Source: an uncultured Collinsella sp.
Lineage (GTDB): Bacteria > Actinomycetota > Coriobacteriia > Coriobacteriales > Coriobacteriaceae
Direction: 5' to 3'
DNA: 5,562 nt
Assembly: GCA_900545995.1 (NCBI GenBank)
Contig: URBM01000120.1
Span: forward strand, 1-5,562
The notes beneath the pieces are model-generated. The model searched no databases and had not been told where the DNA came from. It saw nothing but the letters and a program-made list of their open reading frames with translations. The translations under genes were made by a program, and so were the position numbers. Numbering within the stretch: position 1 is the stretch's first letter; each line of letters begins with the position of its first letter. This document shows, piece by piece, positions 4,623 through 5,562 of the stretch.

Positions 4623-5511
4623 ACGAAGCAAGATGACGCAATAGGTGAAGAAATACCGTCTGGTGTCGATCGGTCCAGGCATTTTGTCGATAGCAAAAGT
4701 AGATGGGCAAGGCTACGTCATGCGAGCCTTCAATAGAGCACTCGCTCACTTCCAATCCATCTGATGCGAGAGAAGAGCCAGAAAAACTCAATATCAATCC
4801 CCCGGCTTGAAGAAACTCGGCCTGCGCCCTGCTTCCGTATTCGACATCGCGAAAGCGGAAATTAACCAGCTGAGCTTCGGGACATTGATTGATTGCATTG
4901 AGACAGGGTGACAAATTGATGGGAACAGCGAGCCTGCCGCCCAGTAACTCACGAATGGTCATAGCGTCAACAGATTGATGACCAGCTGGGCATGAAAGAA
5001 CCCTGAGCTCCTTTTCACCCATATATTTTGAAGAAAGGACGCTGTCCCGTGGTTCCTCAAACGAGATAGCCGCGTCCGAAATTCCAAGTATAAGTGATTC
5101 AAAGCATGTTGCCGTTGGCTGATGCCACACATCAAGATGAATCTGAGGGTGCGAGCTTTCAAACGAGTCGTACCAGTTTTCGGAAAAAAGGAGCCCCCGC
5201 CCGTGAAGACAGGGGGCGTAAAGACGGAAATGGCCGTCGGGCGAAACGCCGCCGTTCCCCGATTGAGCGTACTTTTTGAGATCGTCGACTTGCGCCAGGA
5301 TCACGCGTGCACGACGCGCAAATTCTCTGCCCGCCGGAGACAAAACAGCCTCCCCCGCCGATCGGTCGAGCAAAACAATCTGATACTCAGATTCCAACTT
5401 TTTTATTGCCGACGAAACGGCCTGCGGACTCACGTGAACGGCGCGAGCTGCTTTGCGCACGCCGCCATAGTTCGCTACAGCTTGAAGGTATTCGAGTTGA
5501 GAAAGCTGCAT
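4621..5511 (-). CDS. LysR-type transcriptional regulator (296 aa)
   Basis: This is a DNA-binding one-component regulator. Residues 1-60 form the winged helix-turn-helix: MQLSQLEYLQAVA, then the turn AARAVHVSPQAVSSAIKKLE (21-40), and LSPAGREFARRA (57-68). The linker helix runs to about residue 82. Residues 92-296 fit the two-lobed periplasmic-binding-protein-like effector domain. The length is typical for the family (about 290-310). The domain has seven cysteines (101, 136, 174, 203, 210, 258, 273), but no pattern that names the effector. The ATG at 5511 gives the usual family N-terminus, but only five native bases precede it before the adapter, so its ribosome binding site cannot be seen. The MFS gene 119 bp downstream on the same strand is the likely target. 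LysR proteins often also regulate themselves or a divergent gene, which here would lie beyond the fragment. Confidence 0.93.
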   Translation of the reverse strand: MQLSQLEYLQAVANYGGVRKAARAVHVSPQAVSSAIKKLESEYQIVLLDRSAGEAVLSPAGREFARRARVILAQVDDLKKYAQSGNGGVSPDGHFRLYAPCLHGRGLLFSENWYDSFESSHPQIHLDVWHQPTATCFESLILGISDAAISFEEPRDSVLSSKYMGEKELRVLSCPAGHQSVDAMTIRELLGGRLAVPINLSPCLNAINQCPEAQLVNFRFRDVEYGSRAQAEFLQAGGLILSFSGSSLASDGLEVSECSIEGSHDVALPIYFCYRQNAWTDRHQTVFLHLLRHLAS

Positions 5512-5516
5512 AGATT

Positions 5517-5562
5517 CTGTCTCTTATACACATCTGACGCTGCCGACGATAAGGCTCGTGTA
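5517..5562 (-). other. Nextera (Tn5) sequencing adapter, right end
   Basis: This is the exact inverted copy of bases 2-47. It contains the reverse complement of the Tn5 mosaic end (5517-5535), the Read 1 primer portion (5536-5549) and the same index (5550-5557). Native DNA ends at 5516. Confidence 0.98.

Noticed and set aside
1..5562. A Tn5/IS50-like composite transposon with perfect terminal inverted repeats
   Set aside because: The ends contain the optimised mosaic end joined to Illumina primer and index sequence, which is library adapter. There is no transposase gene and no target duplication.

Overview
The window looks like one Tn5-tagmented DNA fragment from a fairly GC-rich, probably gut-associated anaerobe. 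A member of the Coriobacteriia such as Collinsella is my best guess, from the style of the acetate kinases, the strong GC-rich terminators and the general codon use. No rRNA, tRNA or other marker settles the taxonomy, so this is inference. Both ends are library sequence, not biology: an Illumina Nextera i5-side adapter with the index GAGCCTTA sits at 1-47 and again, inverted, at 5517-5562. Native DNA therefore runs only from about 48 to 5516.

Left part (48-697): the last 31 codons of an unidentified plus-strand gene end at 144. A striking nested palindrome follows (159-289), with 29-bp perfect outer arms around a strong terminator hairpin. From 290 to 638 there is no confident gene. This stretch holds diverged 63-bp repeats, several GGGA...TTTCCG-like motifs in both orientations, and one small ORF with a good Shine-Dalgarno but doubtful coding status.

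Centre (639-3219): two complete acetate kinase genes lie in tandem on the minus strand. The upstream copy (2041-3219) and the downstream copy (698-1876) each encode 392 residues and are about 59% identical by hand alignment. Each is followed by its own strong intrinsic terminator. The downstream copy also has an AT-rich promoter region with three TTATCAA-like half-sites, so the two are probably transcribed independently. Both convert acetyl phosphate and ADP to acetate and ATP, or the reverse, if they are canonical. Both carry an Ala where the family usually has an acetate-pocket Phe, and the upstream copy has further changes at conserved positions. No phosphotransacetylase gene is in the window.

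Right part (3273-5511): an MFS efflux-type transporter and a LysR-type regulator also lie on the minus strand, regulator first, as a likely regulator-transporter pair. Their DNA is visibly less GC-rich than the ackA pair (roughly 47-53% against about 65% in single lines counted by hand), which hints at a different origin. The regulator gene starts five bases from the right adapter, so its promoter and any divergent neighbour are missing.
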